Positions 24,293-32,514 are shown, counted from the stretch's first letter. The stretch is DNA of 46,089 nucleotides from Nannocystis pusilla (GCF_020073745.1 NZ_JAIRAU010000050.1:1-46089); one strand, 5' to 3'. Notes: generated by a model not told the origin, from the sequence alone. Numbers and translations are program-made.

Positions 24293-25435
24293 ATGAGCAT
24301 CGGAATTCTGACGAGCGGGGGCGACGCCCCCGGGATGAACGCGGCCGTTCGCGCGGCCTTTCGCTGCCTCAAGATGCGCGACCCGGACTGCGAGATCGTG
24401 TTCTTCCGCGACGGCTTCCGCGGCCTGGCGCGCCGGCTCGACTCGTCGTCCGATCGCAACGTCGATCGCCGGGCGGTCCGCGACATCATTCACCGCGGCG
24501 GCACGTTCATCGGCACCGGCCGCGTGCCGGAGCTGCTGCTGCCGGGCGAGAGCCACCCGAGCTACGCCGAGCGCGTGGCGGCCCGCGACGACTTCCTCAA
24601 GGTGGCGGCGATCAACCTCTACCAGATGCGGGTCGACAACCTCATCGTGATCGGCGGCGACGGCTCGTTCTGCGGCGCGCGCATCATCGGCGAGGCGTTC
24701 CGCCAGCACTTCCCGCGCCGGCCGTTCCGCGTCATCGGCATCCCCGGCACCATCGACAACGACCTCCACGGCACCGAGTACTCGATCGGCTACGACACCG
24801 CGCTCAACAACGTCGTCGACGCCATCCGCAAGCTGCGCGACACGATCGAGTCGCACCGGCGGGCGATCATCCTCGAGGTCATGGGCAACACGTCGGGCTG
24901 GCTGGCGCTGCAGTCGGCCATCGCCGGCGGCGCCGCGGTGGTCGCCATCCCCGAGGTCGAGGAGACCTGGGACCACGACCGCATCGTCCGCTCGCTCGAC
25001 GCCGGCGTCCGCCGCGACTACCGCTACTTCATCATCGTCGTCGCCGAGGGCGTGCGCCGCCGCGCCGGCGAGGACTGGTGCGAGGGCCTCAAGCGCAAGC
25101 TCGAGTCCGACCCGGCCATCGAGTCGCACCTCGGCCACCCGATGGAGGTCCGCATCAACTCGGTCGGCCACATCGCCCGCGGCGGCAGCCCGACCGCGCT
25201 CGACAACACGCTCGCCGGCCTGCTCGGCTCCGGCGCCGCCGACGTGGCCCAGCTCGGCGGCCTCGAGAACCAGGACCCCGTGACCGGCGACGTCATGGTC
25301 GGCTGCCGCGGCCCGCAGGCGATCGTCACGCCGCTCGACGAGGTCATCGCCCGCTCGCCCCGCCTCGTCACCCGCGACAGCGAGCTGTACGTGCTGTCGC
25401 AGCGGCTGATGCTGAGCGCCGAGCAGCCGTTCTGA
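24293..25435 (+). CDS. pfkA: ATP-dependent 6-phosphofructokinase
   Basis: 380 residues. Motifs: GILTSGGDAPGMNAAVR (4-20), FIGTGR, LIVIGGDGSFCGA (121-125 GGDGS), catalytic GIPGTIDND (149-157), EVMGNTSGWLA and VVAEGV. The GGDGS plus PGTIDND combination is that of ATP-type enzymes rather than PPi-type (GGDDS, PKTIDND). It commits fructose-6-phosphate to glycolysis in the cytosol. Slightly longer than the ~320-residue E. coli enzyme. A TATACT box lies at 24253-24258 with no good -35. The product is cleanly separated from the divergent CocE gene by 48 bp. Confidence 0.93.
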   Translation: MSIGILTSGGDAPGMNAAVRAAFRCLKMRDPDCEIVFFRDGFRGLARRLDSSSDRNVDRRAVRDIIHRGGTFIGTGRVPELLLPGESHPSYAERVAARDDFLKVAAINLYQMRVDNLIVIGGDGSFCGARIIGEAFRQHFPRRPFRVIGIPGTIDNDLHGTEYSIGYDTALNNVVDAIRKLRDTIESHRRAIILEVMGNTSGWLALQSAIAGGAAVVAIPEVEETWDHDRIVRSLDAGVRRDYRYFIIVVAEGVRRRAGEDWCEGLKRKLESDPAIESHLGHPMEVRINSVGHIARGGSPTALDNTLAGLLGSGAADVAQLGGLENQDPVTGDVMVGCRGPQAIVTPLDEVIARSPRLVTRDSELYVLSQRLMLSAEQPF

Positions 25436-25456
25436 GCGCCCCGCGGGGAGTCCCAG

Positions 25457-25528
25457 GGACATGGTCGAGCAACCATGTCCGAGAGGACATGCGGATCAGG
25501 ACATGCCCTCGCGGACATGTCCCCGGGC
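25457..25528. repeat. 14-bp palindromic array A8 (5 units)
   Basis: Units at 25459, 25473, 25487, 25501 and 25515. GGACATGGT/ACCATGTCC forms a 9-bp stem with a 6-nt loop. The array ends exactly where the stop codon of the minus-strand membrane protein begins. Confidence 0.9.
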
Positions 25529-26134
25529 TCAGCTCGTGGCCGGGGCCGCGTGGGCGGCCAGAGCCCGCAGGACGTCGAGCGCGGCGTCGAGCTGGACGTC
25601 GGTGGGGAGCTTGTCCCACGGCCAGATCAGCACGACGATGCCGTTTTGGACCATCAGATAGGGGCGCGGCAGGCCCTCGAGCGCGGCCCGCAGCGGCGCG
25701 TCGCACAGCGCGGCGGCCCGGCGCGGCGGCGAGGCGTAGGTGGCGAAGCGGGCGTCGAAGGCGTCGTCGCCGGTGCGCACGCGGTCGCCCGGGCGGCGGG
25801 CGGTGTAGGCGATCGGCGAGCTGAGGGCGAACACCTCGATCACGACCCACGGGCTGCGATCGATGCGGGCCTCGAGGAACACGCCGAGGTCGCCGTGCGC
25901 CAGGGCGCCCTGGCTGAGGTGGAAGGCGACCTGGTCGGCGTTGCCGATGACGGCGAAACCACCGCCGCGCTCGACGAGGTGCCAGCCGCGGCGCTCGGCG
26001 AGGCCCGACCAGCGGGCCCGGTCGCGGTCGAGCGCGCGCCGGTGCCTGTACCACAGGTTGCCCAGGAGAAAGCCCGCGAGCGCCGCGAGGATGGCGTTCA
26101 GGAGCAGAGCCGTGGGCGACAGGCCGGCGATCAT
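25529..26134 (-). CDS. Membrane-anchored protein, function unknown
   Basis: 201 residues. One N-terminal transmembrane helix (LLLNAILAALAGFLLGNLWY, about 10-29) is followed by a basic stretch and a soluble domain with GWHLVERGGGFAVIG, RSPWVVIEVFALSSPI and MVQNGIVVLIWPWDKLPTDVQ. The topology would place the domain in the cytosol after the basic RHRRALDRDRAR. The layout recalls DUF3137-type proteins, but I cannot assign it. Confidence 0.65.
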   Translation of the reverse strand: MIAGLSPTALLLNAILAALAGFLLGNLWYRHRRALDRDRARWSGLAERRGWHLVERGGGFAVIGNADQVAFHLSQGALAHGDLGVFLEARIDRSPWVVIEVFALSSPIAYTARRPGDRVRTGDDAFDARFATYASPPRRAAALCDAPLRAALEGLPRPYLMVQNGIVVLIWPWDKLPTDVQLDAALDVLRALAAHAAPATS

Positions 26135-26180
26135 GGCGGCCCGAGTTTAACACGATCGCGGCGCGGGGGCCGCGCGGAGC

Positions 26181-26222
26181 GGATGTCCGAAAGGACAGGC
26201 TCGAAGGCACGCGGACGCGCGG
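26181..26222. repeat. 14-bp palindromic array A9 (3 units)
   Basis: GGATGTCCGAAAGG, ACAGGCTCGAAGGC and ACGCGGACGCGCGG, in the 108-bp gap between two minus-strand genes, 20 bp beyond the stop of the Cys-rich lipoprotein gene. Confidence 0.65.
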
Positions 26223-26242
26223 CGGGCGGCGCGGCGCCGATC

Positions 26243-27085
26243 TCAGGGCGCGCGACAGATCCCGAGATCGGTGTACTCGGGCGGCGGACCGGGGTCGTAC
26301 GCCTCGCACGCGTCGAGGCCGGGCGGGCAGTTGGGCTGGCTCAAAGAACAGAGCGGGGCGCAGCAGCGCTCGCCGGCGCAGCCGCTCACGAGGTCGGCCG
26401 GATCACACACGTGGCCGGGCGCGCAGTCGGTCTCGCCCTCGCAGGGCATCCCCGCACCCGCCGGCTCGCCCGCGGGCGCGTAGCGGCAGATGAAACCGTC
26501 GACGCTGCTCGAGCGCACGCACAGGGTGGCCGGCGGCGGGCAGTCCTGCGCCAGCGGATCGCAGAGCGGATAACAGAGGTAGCTGGCCGAGGGCTGCACG
26601 TAGCAGCGCGCGCCCGGATCTTCGCAGGTGTCGTCGTCGCGGCACAGACCGAGGCAACGCCCGCGCAGGTCGGTGAGGCTCTCGAAGTACCAGCACATCA
26701 ACCCCGGGCCGCAGTCGTCGAGGCCGCTGTGGCTGTGGTCTCGCGTCTCGCACGGTTCGCCGAGACCGGCCGGGTCGGTGACGAGCGGCACACAGCGCGC
26801 GCCGTTCCAGTCGTCCGCGCCCATCGACGCGAAGGGGGTGCACTTGTGATCGGCGGGGCAATCTTGCAGCCGCGGGTCGCAGTGAAAGCCCTCGCTCGGC
26901 AGCTCGGGCTCGGTGGTGCCGGTGGTGCCAGTGGTGCCGGTGGTCGGTCGTTGTTGTAGGTCGGTGGTCCAGCGCGAGTCGCCGTCGCCCGCGGAGGAGG
27001 TGACTTCGGCGGTGATGCTCGCGGGGCCGGCCGGCGCGCCGACGCAGGCACAGAGCAACGGGACGAGGGCGAGCGAGATCCGCAC
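26243..27085 (-). CDS. Cys-rich lipoprotein with Thr-rich linker (paralogue A)
   Basis: 280 residues from GTG 27085. The signal MRISLALVPLLCACVG has a Cys at the cleavage site. A Thr/Gly linker (about 45-60, from a GGTGGTGCC-type DNA repeat) leads to a domain with about 28 Cys in spaced pairs: FHCDPRLQDCPADHKC, SGLDDCGPGLMC, CEDPGARC, YPLCDPLAQDCPP, CAGERCCAPLC, and a closing LGICRAP. It is a paralogue of the pseudogene and of gene C just upstream. Disulphide-rich surface lipoproteins of this kind are common in Nannocystis-type genomes (from memory). Function unknown. Confidence 0.8.
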   Translation of the reverse strand: MRISLALVPLLCACVGAPAGPASITAEVTSSAGDGDSRWTTDLQQRPTTGTTGTTGTTEPELPSEGFHCDPRLQDCPADHKCTPFASMGADDWNGARCVPLVTDPAGLGEPCETRDHSHSGLDDCGPGLMCWYFESLTDLRGRCLGLCRDDDTCEDPGARCYVQPSASYLCYPLCDPLAQDCPPPATLCVRSSSVDGFICRYAPAGEPAGAGMPCEGETDCAPGHVCDPADLVSGCAGERCCAPLCSLSQPNCPPGLDACEAYDPGPPPEYTDLGICRAP

Positions 27086-27225
27086 GCGCGCGATTGTAGC
27101 GCGGCTCGTCGCGGCAGCGCGCGGTCGCACGCCGGGCATGAGATCGACGTTCGCCAACACAGCCCGACCTGGCGCGAGGCGAAACGTGCGATTGCGAGGT
27201 CTCGCGGTCGTGGCGATGCCGAGGT

Positions 27226-27697
27226 TCAGCTCGGGAGCACGCACACGCCCGCGTTCTCGTACTTCGGCGGCGGGTCGGCCAGCGCCTGGACGCACTCCTG
27301 GCCGACTCCGGGGCAGGTGTTCGGCTGCGTGGTGTCGCAGAACGGCACGCAGCAGCCGTAGACGCCCGCGGCGCACTCGCTGGCGGCCACCCCCGGGGGA
27401 TGCACGCGAGGCCAGGGTCGCAGACGTTGACGTACTCGCAGGGGTCGAACAGCTGGCCGTCGTCGCCGCTGAGATCCGGCGCGCACGCGAACAGGTGCTG
27501 GTGGTGGGGGACGCACACGTCGCCCTCGGGGCTGTCTCTCTCCAGTGGGTCACAGGTCGGCAGGCACAGGAGCAGGACGCTTTCGTCGCTGAGGGCGCAG
27601 AAGGCGTCGGGATCCTCGCAGGTCGGAGCGTCGAGGCTGCCGTTGCAATTCGGCACGCAGTGACCCATCAGCTGGTCGTCTGGGGCCAGCACGTGAG
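27226..27697 (-). pseudogene. Truncated, frameshifted Cys-rich lipoprotein (paralogue B)
   Basis: Two frames together match the C-terminal half of paralogue C. The upstream frame reads HCVPNCNGSLDAPTC, LPTCDPLERDSPEGD, FDPCEYVNVCDPGLACIP; near 27400, at a C/G run, it shifts to the frame reading VAASECAAGVYGCCVPFCD and ending ENAGVCVLPS. The N-terminal half (signal, linker, first Cys blocks) is missing. The break falls at a 10-bp inverted repeat (27686-27717) and 14-bp array A10. A paralogue Cys in QADCAPGD is Ser here (ERDSPEGD). Confidence 0.8.
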
Positions 27698-27717
27698 GTG
27701 AATGTCGCACGTGCTGG
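27686..27717. repeat. 10-bp inverted repeat at pseudogene edge
   Basis: CCAGCACGTG and CACGTGCTGG form a perfect stem with a 12-nt loop that holds a GAATGTCG 14-bp family core. It marks the 5' end of the truncated paralogue. Confidence 0.7.
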
Positions 27718-27767
27718 CGATACGGACATGTGTTTTCAAACATGGTCGAAAGGTCTCTCATGGAGAG
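27698..27767. repeat. 14-bp palindromic array A10 (3-5 units)
   Basis: Clear units ACATGTGTTTTCAA (27726), ACATGGTCGAAAGG (27740) and TCTCTCATGGAGAG (27754). Two more degenerate 13-bp units lie upstream. The last unit contains the stop of paralogue C. Confidence 0.7.
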
Positions 27768-28687
27768 CCGCACACGCCGTGATTCTCGAGGCCGGGCGGG
27801 GCCTCACCCTGGTCGAACCAGGGCAGGCAGTCGAGGTCGAGGCCGGGGCAGGGATCGGGCGCGGTGACGTCGCAGTAGGGCAGGCAGCAGTTCGCCTGCA
27901 TCGGGTCGCAGGACGGGGCGAGGTTGGGGGGCACGCAGGCGAACCCGGGGTCGCAGTCGTTGACGAAGTCGCACGGGTCGAAGACGGCGCCGTCCTCGCC
28001 GCTGGCGTCGACGGTGCAGACGAAGCCGCCGTGCACGGGGACGCACACGTCGCCGGGGGCGCAGTCCGCCTGCAGGGGGTCGCAGGTCGGGTGGCACAGC
28101 GAGAGCGGGATTTCGGCGGGGACGATGCAGATGGCCGCGGGATCGGTGCAGCTCGGGTCGTCGTGGGGGCCGTTGCAGAAGCCGCTGCAGGTGCCCGCGC
28201 CGGTGTCGGGGTCGACGTTCCAGCACATCATGTGGAGGCCGCAGGTGTCGAGGCCGTCGAGGCCGGTGCCCAGGTGCTCGCACGGCTCACCCAGTCCGGC
28301 AGGGTTGGGGGCGATCGGCACGCAGATCAGGGTGTCCCAGGTGGGGCTCCCCGCGCTGGCGGCGGGCATGCACTTCTGGCCTTCGGGACAGTCCTCGTCC
28401 CACAGGCTGCAGGGCTGCCCGGTGCCGACGTCGGGCAGGCCGGGCTCCGTGGTGGTGGGGAAGGGCCCGCTCGTGGTCGGGAACGAGGGGTCGCCGGTGA
28501 CGGTCGACGTCGGCACGCCGGTCGCAGTCGGCTCGGTCGTGGTGGTCGACTCGGTCGTGGTGGCGGCGGGCGGATCGCCGCTGCTGCTGCCGGGGGTCGT
28601 CGGACCGTCGGTGTCGCTGCCGGTCTCGAGCGGCCGCGTGCTGCAGGCGAGGGCGAGGGCGACGAGCACGCCGAGGGGGCGTACCAT
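27758..28687 (-). CDS. Cys-rich lipoprotein with Thr-rich linker (paralogue C)
   Basis: 309 residues from ATG 28687 (MVRPLGVLVALALACS, lipobox ALAC). A Thr/Pro linker of about 70 residues, with many TTTE and TTT runs, precedes Cys-rich blocks: SLWDEDCPEGQKCMP, LDTCGLHMMC, CSGFCNGP, CTDPAAIC, HPTCDPLQADCAPGDVC, CDPGFACVP, ANCCLPYCD and LENHGVCGSP. The order parallels paralogue A. The in-frame extension upstream is repeat array, so I exclude it. Secreted surface lipoprotein of unknown role; possibly an adhesin. Confidence 0.8.
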   Translation of the reverse strand: MVRPLGVLVALALACSTRPLETGSDTDGPTTPGSSSGDPPAATTTESTTTTEPTATGVPTSTVTGDPSFPTTSGPFPTTTEPGLPDVGTGQPCSLWDEDCPEGQKCMPAASAGSPTWDTLICVPIAPNPAGLGEPCEHLGTGLDGLDTCGLHMMCWNVDPDTGAGTCSGFCNGPHDDPSCTDPAAICIVPAEIPLSLCHPTCDPLQADCAPGDVCVPVHGGFVCTVDASGEDGAVFDPCDFVNDCDPGFACVPPNLAPSCDPMQANCCLPYCDVTAPDPCPGLDLDCLPWFDQGEAPPGLENHGVCGSP

Positions 28688-28690
28688 GGG

Positions 28691-28746
28691 ACATGTTATA
28701 GAAGACATGGTGTAAAGGACCTGTATGAATGGTGATGTGTTCATCG
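28691..28746. repeat. 14-bp palindromic array A11 (4 units)
   Basis: ACATGTTATAGAAG, ACATGGTGTAAAGG, ACCTGTATGAATGG and TGATGTGTTCATCG. It starts four bases before the ATG of paralogue C, an unusual 5' placement, and its other end holds the stop of the micro-lipoprotein remnant. Confidence 0.8.
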
Positions 28747-28830
28747 CGCGGCCGGCGGCGACGGTGCGTCGTACGGACGGAGGGAGCAGGCGGCGAGGGC
28801 GAGCAGGAGGAGCGGGGCGCGTCGAGACAT
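28741..28830 (-). pseudogene. Lipoprotein signal-peptide remnant, 29 aa
   Basis: MSRRAPLLLLALAACSLRP is a near-ideal lipoprotein signal (LAAC), but the frame stops after another ten residues, at the edge of array A11. It reads like the 5' end of a lost lipoprotein gene, perhaps the missing start of a paralogue. A functional 14-residue lipopeptide cannot be excluded. Confidence 0.45.
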
Positions 28831-28948
28831 GACGGCGAGGTGGCGGGCGGCGCTGGTGAGGCGGAGCGCCCGGTGGGAGATCGGGGCTTGATGAGGGCGG
28901 GGGCGGCTGCCGACTCGGACGCAGGTCGTTCGGGCGCGATGGATCGGC

Positions 28949-29389
28949 TCAGACGGGGCGAGGGGAGCGGTCGCTGCTTGGAAACAACATGTCGTTTAGA
29001 ACATGTTGTGAAGGACCTGTCCCGACGGCGCGCGGGGGCTGGCAGGCGCGCGCCGAAATCATGACATGTGTCGAAGGACATGTTTGAATGGACACGTCCT
29101 TAAAGACGAGGCCCGAGGGGCGGCGCGCCGGGCGGGCTCGCCCAAACCCGCGGACGCCGGGGCGCGCGCGGACCGGGACGTCCGTCGCGGGCTCGGGGCC
29201 GGAGTTCGGCTGGTGCGTCGCGGCGACGTCCGAGAGCGGTTCGTCGTCGGCGCGGGTGGGGGCCGCCGTCGCGTCGCTGCGTCCGGACGGTGGCGAGTCC
29301 GGGGCGCAGGACACGGCGGCGAGCAGCAGGGAGGACCAGATCAGGGTCCGCGCGATCGTCGCGGTGCGCGTGCGGCGAGAAACTGACAT
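28949..29389 (-). CDS. Putative lipoprotein with repeat-derived tail
   Basis: 146 residues. MSVSRRTRTATIARTLIWSS leads into LLLAAVSCAP, a credible lipoprotein signal. The next ~65 residues are Ala/Pro/Asp-rich and disordered. The last ~50 (for example LVFKDVSIQTCPSTHVM, HVLNDMLF) are translated from two 14-bp arrays and have no protein-like character. This suggests a gene whose original 3' end was replaced by arrays A12 and A13. It may be a pseudogene. Confidence 0.4.
   Translation of the reverse strand: MSVSRRTRTATIARTLIWSSLLLAAVSCAPDSPPSGRSDATAAPTRADDEPLSDVAATHQPNSGPEPATDVPVRARPGVRGFGRARPARRPSGLVFKDVSIQTCPSTHVMISARACQPPRAVGTGPSQHVLNDMLFPSSDRSPRPV
28985..29028. repeat. 14-bp palindromic array A12 (3 units)
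   Basis: ACATGTCGTTTAGA, ACATGTTGTGAAGG, ACCTGTCCCGACGG. CAACATGT/ACATGTTG pair perfectly; the usual GGACATG has become CAACATG while its partner changed to CATGTTG, a compensatory change. Confidence 0.85.
29064..29119. repeat. 14-bp palindromic array A13 (4 units)
   Basis: ACATGTGTCGAAGG, ACATGTTTGAATGG, ACACGTCCTTAAAG and ACGAGGCCCGAGGG in register, inside the reading frame of the degenerate lipoprotein gene. Confidence 0.8.
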
Positions 29390-29499
29390 CTCACCGATAT
29401 CTTGCCCCGATTTCCCGATGAAAGAAACAAAGCGAAGGTTAGTTTTGAGGGAAAACGGGGCGACGTCCGAGCGCGGTCCGGGGTCGCGAGTCGGACAGG

Positions 29500-31884
29500 T
29501 CAGGGGAGGTACGACTGCAAGAAGGCGAGGCGCTCGGTCCAGAGGGTGGCGTCGAGGCGCAGGCCGCTGTCGGCGTCGGGGTCGTCCTGAAGCTCGGCGA
29601 GGACCCGCGCGGCGGCGTCGTAGTTGCGCGCGCGGGCCTGGGCCTCGAGCAGCATGAGGCGGGCGCCACGGCGCAGCTCGGCGGTGGAGAGCGCGTGGTC
29701 GTCATCCTCCGGGTGGAGCGCGCGCTGCAGCGGCTCGATGGCGGCGGCGCCCTGCTGGACGTTGAGGAGCTGGCGGGCGACGAGGTAACCGCCGAGCGGG
29801 GCGTAGCCCGGGAGGGCGGCGATCTGCTCGGCGGCGTAGAGGCGCAGCACGGCCTCGCTCGGGTGCTCGGGGTTGGGCTCGAAGGGATCGAAGTAGGCGA
29901 GCACGCGCGGGGCGAGGGCCGGATCCGCGGCGCCCATGCGCTTGATCTGGAGCTGGCGGATCTGGTTGTCGCCGAGCCCGCGGACGAGCGCGCGGTCGTA
30001 ATAGGTGAGCGCGACCGGGAGGTCGAAGCGGGCCAGCGCGAGGTCGCCGAGGCGCTCGTCGACCAGCGCGGCGATCGTGTCGGTGAGGTCGGTCTGGCGC
30101 GAGAGCTCGGCGAGCGTGGCGGCCGCGAGCTCCTGCATGTTGGCCTGCGCCTCGGCCTGGGCCAGCAGGAGGCGGTGCTCGGGCTGCTCGGGCTCGATGG
30201 TGCAGAGCTCGCGCAGGGCGTCGATGCGCTCGACCTCGAGGCCGCGGTGGTGGGCGAGGTTGGCCTCGACGATCAAATCGGCGGCCCGGTGGGCGCACGG
30301 GCGCTGGAAGATCGGCCGCTGCTTGAAGCGCTGGCGCAGGGCCTCGATGTCGCGCGGGCGCAGCGGGCGGGACCGCAGGAAGGCCAGCCACTCGACCTCG
30401 AGGGCCTCGAGGGATGTCCCATAGGCCAGCTCGAAGTCGCCGGCGGTGCCGTAGAGGGCGAGGAAGGGCTCGACGCCGCGGGTGTCGATGAGCCAGCGGC
30501 AGAACGAGCCGGCCGCGGTGTAGGCCCGGCGCGACGACTTGCCCCAGAAGCCGAGGCCCATGATGTCCCCGAGGACAGGTCGCAGCTCGAGGCGATCGAG
30601 GATGGCGGCCTGGTCGTGGAGGTCGAGGCCGGACTCGCTGCGCGGGGCGAAGGCGGTGGCGAAGCCCTCGACCAGGGCGAGGTTGACCCGCAGGCCGCGC
30701 CACGAGACGGCGGAGGAGGTGCCGAACAGCGGCTCGCCGACGGTGTAGGAGAAGACGTGGGCGAGCTCGTGGTGGAGGACGCGGTGCGGGAACTGCTGCT
30801 CGTTGAGGTAGATGTGGCCGCGCCACGGCGGCGCGACCTCGGTGTGGCCGGCGCCGATCCAGGCCCGCTTGAGCTCGGGGGTGGGGAACACGAAGCTGTG
30901 CACGGGGACCCGCGGCTCGCGCCCGATCTGCGCGGCGAGCCGCTGCCAGGCGAACTCGTGCTCGGCGGCGAGGAGGTCGATGTCGCGCGCGGCGGCCGAG
31001 TTGGCGGCGTAGTGGATGACGAAGTGCTCGGTGACGCGGGTGCGCGGGAGGGCGCCCGAGAGGCTGACCTCGGTGGCGTGGAAGCCGTTCTCGGCGGCGA
31101 ACACCCCGAGCACGACGCCGGGCATGAGGCAGGCGACGAGGGCGGCGACGGTGAACGGCGAGCGGCGCAGGCTGTCGGCCCGCAGCTGTACCTTGAGACC
31201 TGGCCCCAAGGTCAGGCTGAGCAGCGCCACGGCGGCGCCGGCGATCAGGAAGTTGTAGGCGCGGAACCACCACAGCCGCGCGGTGATCGGGATCGCCTCG
31301 TCGTAGAGCGGGCCGGCGAAGTAGCCGAAGAAGGGATCGATGGCGTAGACGACGGGGTCGACGTAGATCCGCCACAGGCCGAGGACGAGCGAGTACAGCA
31401 GCGGGACGGCGGCGAGGAGCAGCTGGCTGGCGCGCGTCGTGCCGAGGACGCCGCCCCACAGGCCGGCGACGAGGCCGAGCAAGCCCGAGGCGGTGGGCAG
31501 GACGAGGAACCACAGCAGACCCCTCGGGAGATCGCAGTTGACCTGCCAGAAGTTGGCGAGGATGAAGGCGCCGAGCGCGAGGGTGAGGAGGCTGCAGAGG
31601 TCGCCGAGGCCGCGCAGCGCCAGCAACCTCAGCCGCTCGCCGGAGCTCTGGATCGACATGGCGACGGGATCGGAGGCGTGCGCCAGCCGGGTGTCGCGCA
31701 CGGCGTCGACGCCGACGGCGAGCGCGAGGACGCTGAGCAGCGGGGTGAGGACCAGCGCTCCCTCGTAGCCGAGCGCGCCGAACAGCGGCTGGGTGGTGAG
31801 GCCGAGCGTGAAGAGGAGGACGAACCACCGCCTCCGCAGGGCCGGAGTGGTGAAGTGGCGACGTACTGCGGCGAGGAACGACAT
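29500..31884 (-). CDS. Multi-pass membrane gluzincin metalloprotease with TPR-like tail
   Basis: 794 residues. About six to seven transmembrane helices occupy residues 20-265. A zinc-metalloprotease domain follows, with HHELAHVFSY (HExxH at 372-376) and the third ligand in LVEGFATAF (Glu406), the pattern of M1/M61-like gluzincins. From about 440 the sequence is helical with TPR-like repeats (QPEHRLLLAQAEAQANMQEL, ALTYYDRALVRGLGDNQIR). The gene begins 21 bp after an ECF sigma factor gene. No anti-sigma factor is present, so a role in signal-dependent proteolysis is an attractive guess. Small in-gene repeats occur at 30412, 30561 and 31184. Confidence 0.82.
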   Translation of the reverse strand: MSFLAAVRRHFTTPALRRRWFVLLFTLGLTTQPLFGALGYEGALVLTPLLSVLALAVGVDAVRDTRLAHASDPVAMSIQSSGERLRLLALRGLGDLCSLLTLALGAFILANFWQVNCDLPRGLLWFLVLPTASGLLGLVAGLWGGVLGTTRASQLLLAAVPLLYSLVLGLWRIYVDPVVYAIDPFFGYFAGPLYDEAIPITARLWWFRAYNFLIAGAAVALLSLTLGPGLKVQLRADSLRRSPFTVAALVACLMPGVVLGVFAAENGFHATEVSLSGALPRTRVTEHFVIHYAANSAAARDIDLLAAEHEFAWQRLAAQIGREPRVPVHSFVFPTPELKRAWIGAGHTEVAPPWRGHIYLNEQQFPHRVLHHELAHVFSYTVGEPLFGTSSAVSWRGLRVNLALVEGFATAFAPRSESGLDLHDQAAILDRLELRPVLGDIMGLGFWGKSSRRAYTAAGSFCRWLIDTRGVEPFLALYGTAGDFELAYGTSLEALEVEWLAFLRSRPLRPRDIEALRQRFKQRPIFQRPCAHRAADLIVEANLAHHRGLEVERIDALRELCTIEPEQPEHRLLLAQAEAQANMQELAAATLAELSRQTDLTDTIAALVDERLGDLALARFDLPVALTYYDRALVRGLGDNQIRQLQIKRMGAADPALAPRVLAYFDPFEPNPEHPSEAVLRLYAAEQIAALPGYAPLGGYLVARQLLNVQQGAAAIEPLQRALHPEDDDHALSTAELRRGARLMLLEAQARARNYDAAARVLAELQDDPDADSGLRLDATLWTERLAFLQSYLP
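30412..30439. repeat. In-gene 14-bp repeat, two units
   Basis: GGATGTCCCATAGG then CCAGCTCGAAGTCG within the metalloprotease gene, decoding on the minus strand as LAYGTS. Confidence 0.45.
30561..30588. repeat. In-gene 14-bp repeat, two units
   Basis: TGATGTCCCCGAGG then ACAGGTCGCAGCTC; TGTCC and GGACA pair around CCGA. Confidence 0.5.
31184..31225. repeat. In-gene 14-bp repeat, three units
   Basis: AGCTGTACCTTGAG, ACCTGGCCCCAAGG, TCAGGCTGAGCAGC, in exact register within the transmembrane region of the protease gene. Confidence 0.5.
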
Positions 31885-31905
31885 CGATACGCGCTCGAGT
31901 TGTTC

Positions 31906-32514
31906 TTAGCCGATCTGGCCGCGGACGGCCGCAGCCCAGGCATCGAGGTCGCCGAGGCTGTCGCGCAGCTCGGCGGCGCCGTCCTCCAGCGCGGTCATCG
32001 CCGCCTCGAGCAGCTGTTTGGCCCGCCGCAGCCGGGTGCGGATGGTGCCCTCGGGAACCCCCAGGATGTCGGCGATCTCGCGCGCGCCGAGCTTCTCCCA
32101 GAAGTACAGCTCGAGCAAAACCTGGTGATCGAGCGGGATCCGCCGCAGCCCCAGCAGCAGCAGCCGCTCCTCCCGCCGGCGCGCCAGCAAGGTGGCCGGG
32201 GTGGGCCGCAAGTCATGCACGCTGGTCAGCCCGAAGTCGAGCCGCGCCCCCTCGCGCACCTTGCCCCGCAGGTGCTTGTAGAGGACGTTGTGCGCCACGG
32301 CGAAGAGGAAGGTGCGGAAGCTCGAGTCGCCGCGGATCCGCTCCTTGCTCTCGAGACAGGCGAGGAAGGTCTTCTGCACGAGGTCGCCGGCGTCGTCGTC
32401 GACCTTGTTGCGGAAGAAGCGGGCGATCGCCGGGTAGTGCCGCTCGAAGAGCTGGACGCCGGCCTTGCTGTCGCCGCCCCGCCAGGCGGCGTAGAGGGCT
32501 TCGTCGGGCTGCAT
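31906..32514 (-). CDS. ECF-type RNA polymerase sigma factor
   Basis: 202 residues from MQPDEALYAAWRGGD. Region 2: AGVQLFERHYPAIARFFRNK, DAGDLVQKTFLACLESKERI and SSFRTFLFAVAHNVLYKHLR. Region 4: RIPLDHQVLLELYFWEKLGA, then REIADILGVPEGTIRTRLRRAKQLL, the DNA-binding helix-turn-helix. A short acidic C-terminal extension follows. It is co-directional with, and 21 bp upstream of, the membrane protease. No anti-sigma gene is adjacent. Regulation is not visible; a TACACT box lies 15 bp upstream of the start on the minus strand without a clear partner. Confidence 0.9.
   Translation of the reverse strand: MQPDEALYAAWRGGDSKAGVQLFERHYPAIARFFRNKVDDDAGDLVQKTFLACLESKERIRGDSSFRTFLFAVAHNVLYKHLRGKVREGARLDFGLTSVHDLRPTPATLLARRREERLLLLGLRRIPLDHQVLLELYFWEKLGAREIADILGVPEGTIRTRLRRAKQLLEAAMTALEDGAAELRDSLGDLDAWAAAVRGQIG

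Noticed and set aside
24245..25462. N-terminal extension of the CocE-type gene to 1063 aa
   Set aside because: It is antisense to phosphofructokinase; the lipoprotein signal starting at 24244 is convincing.
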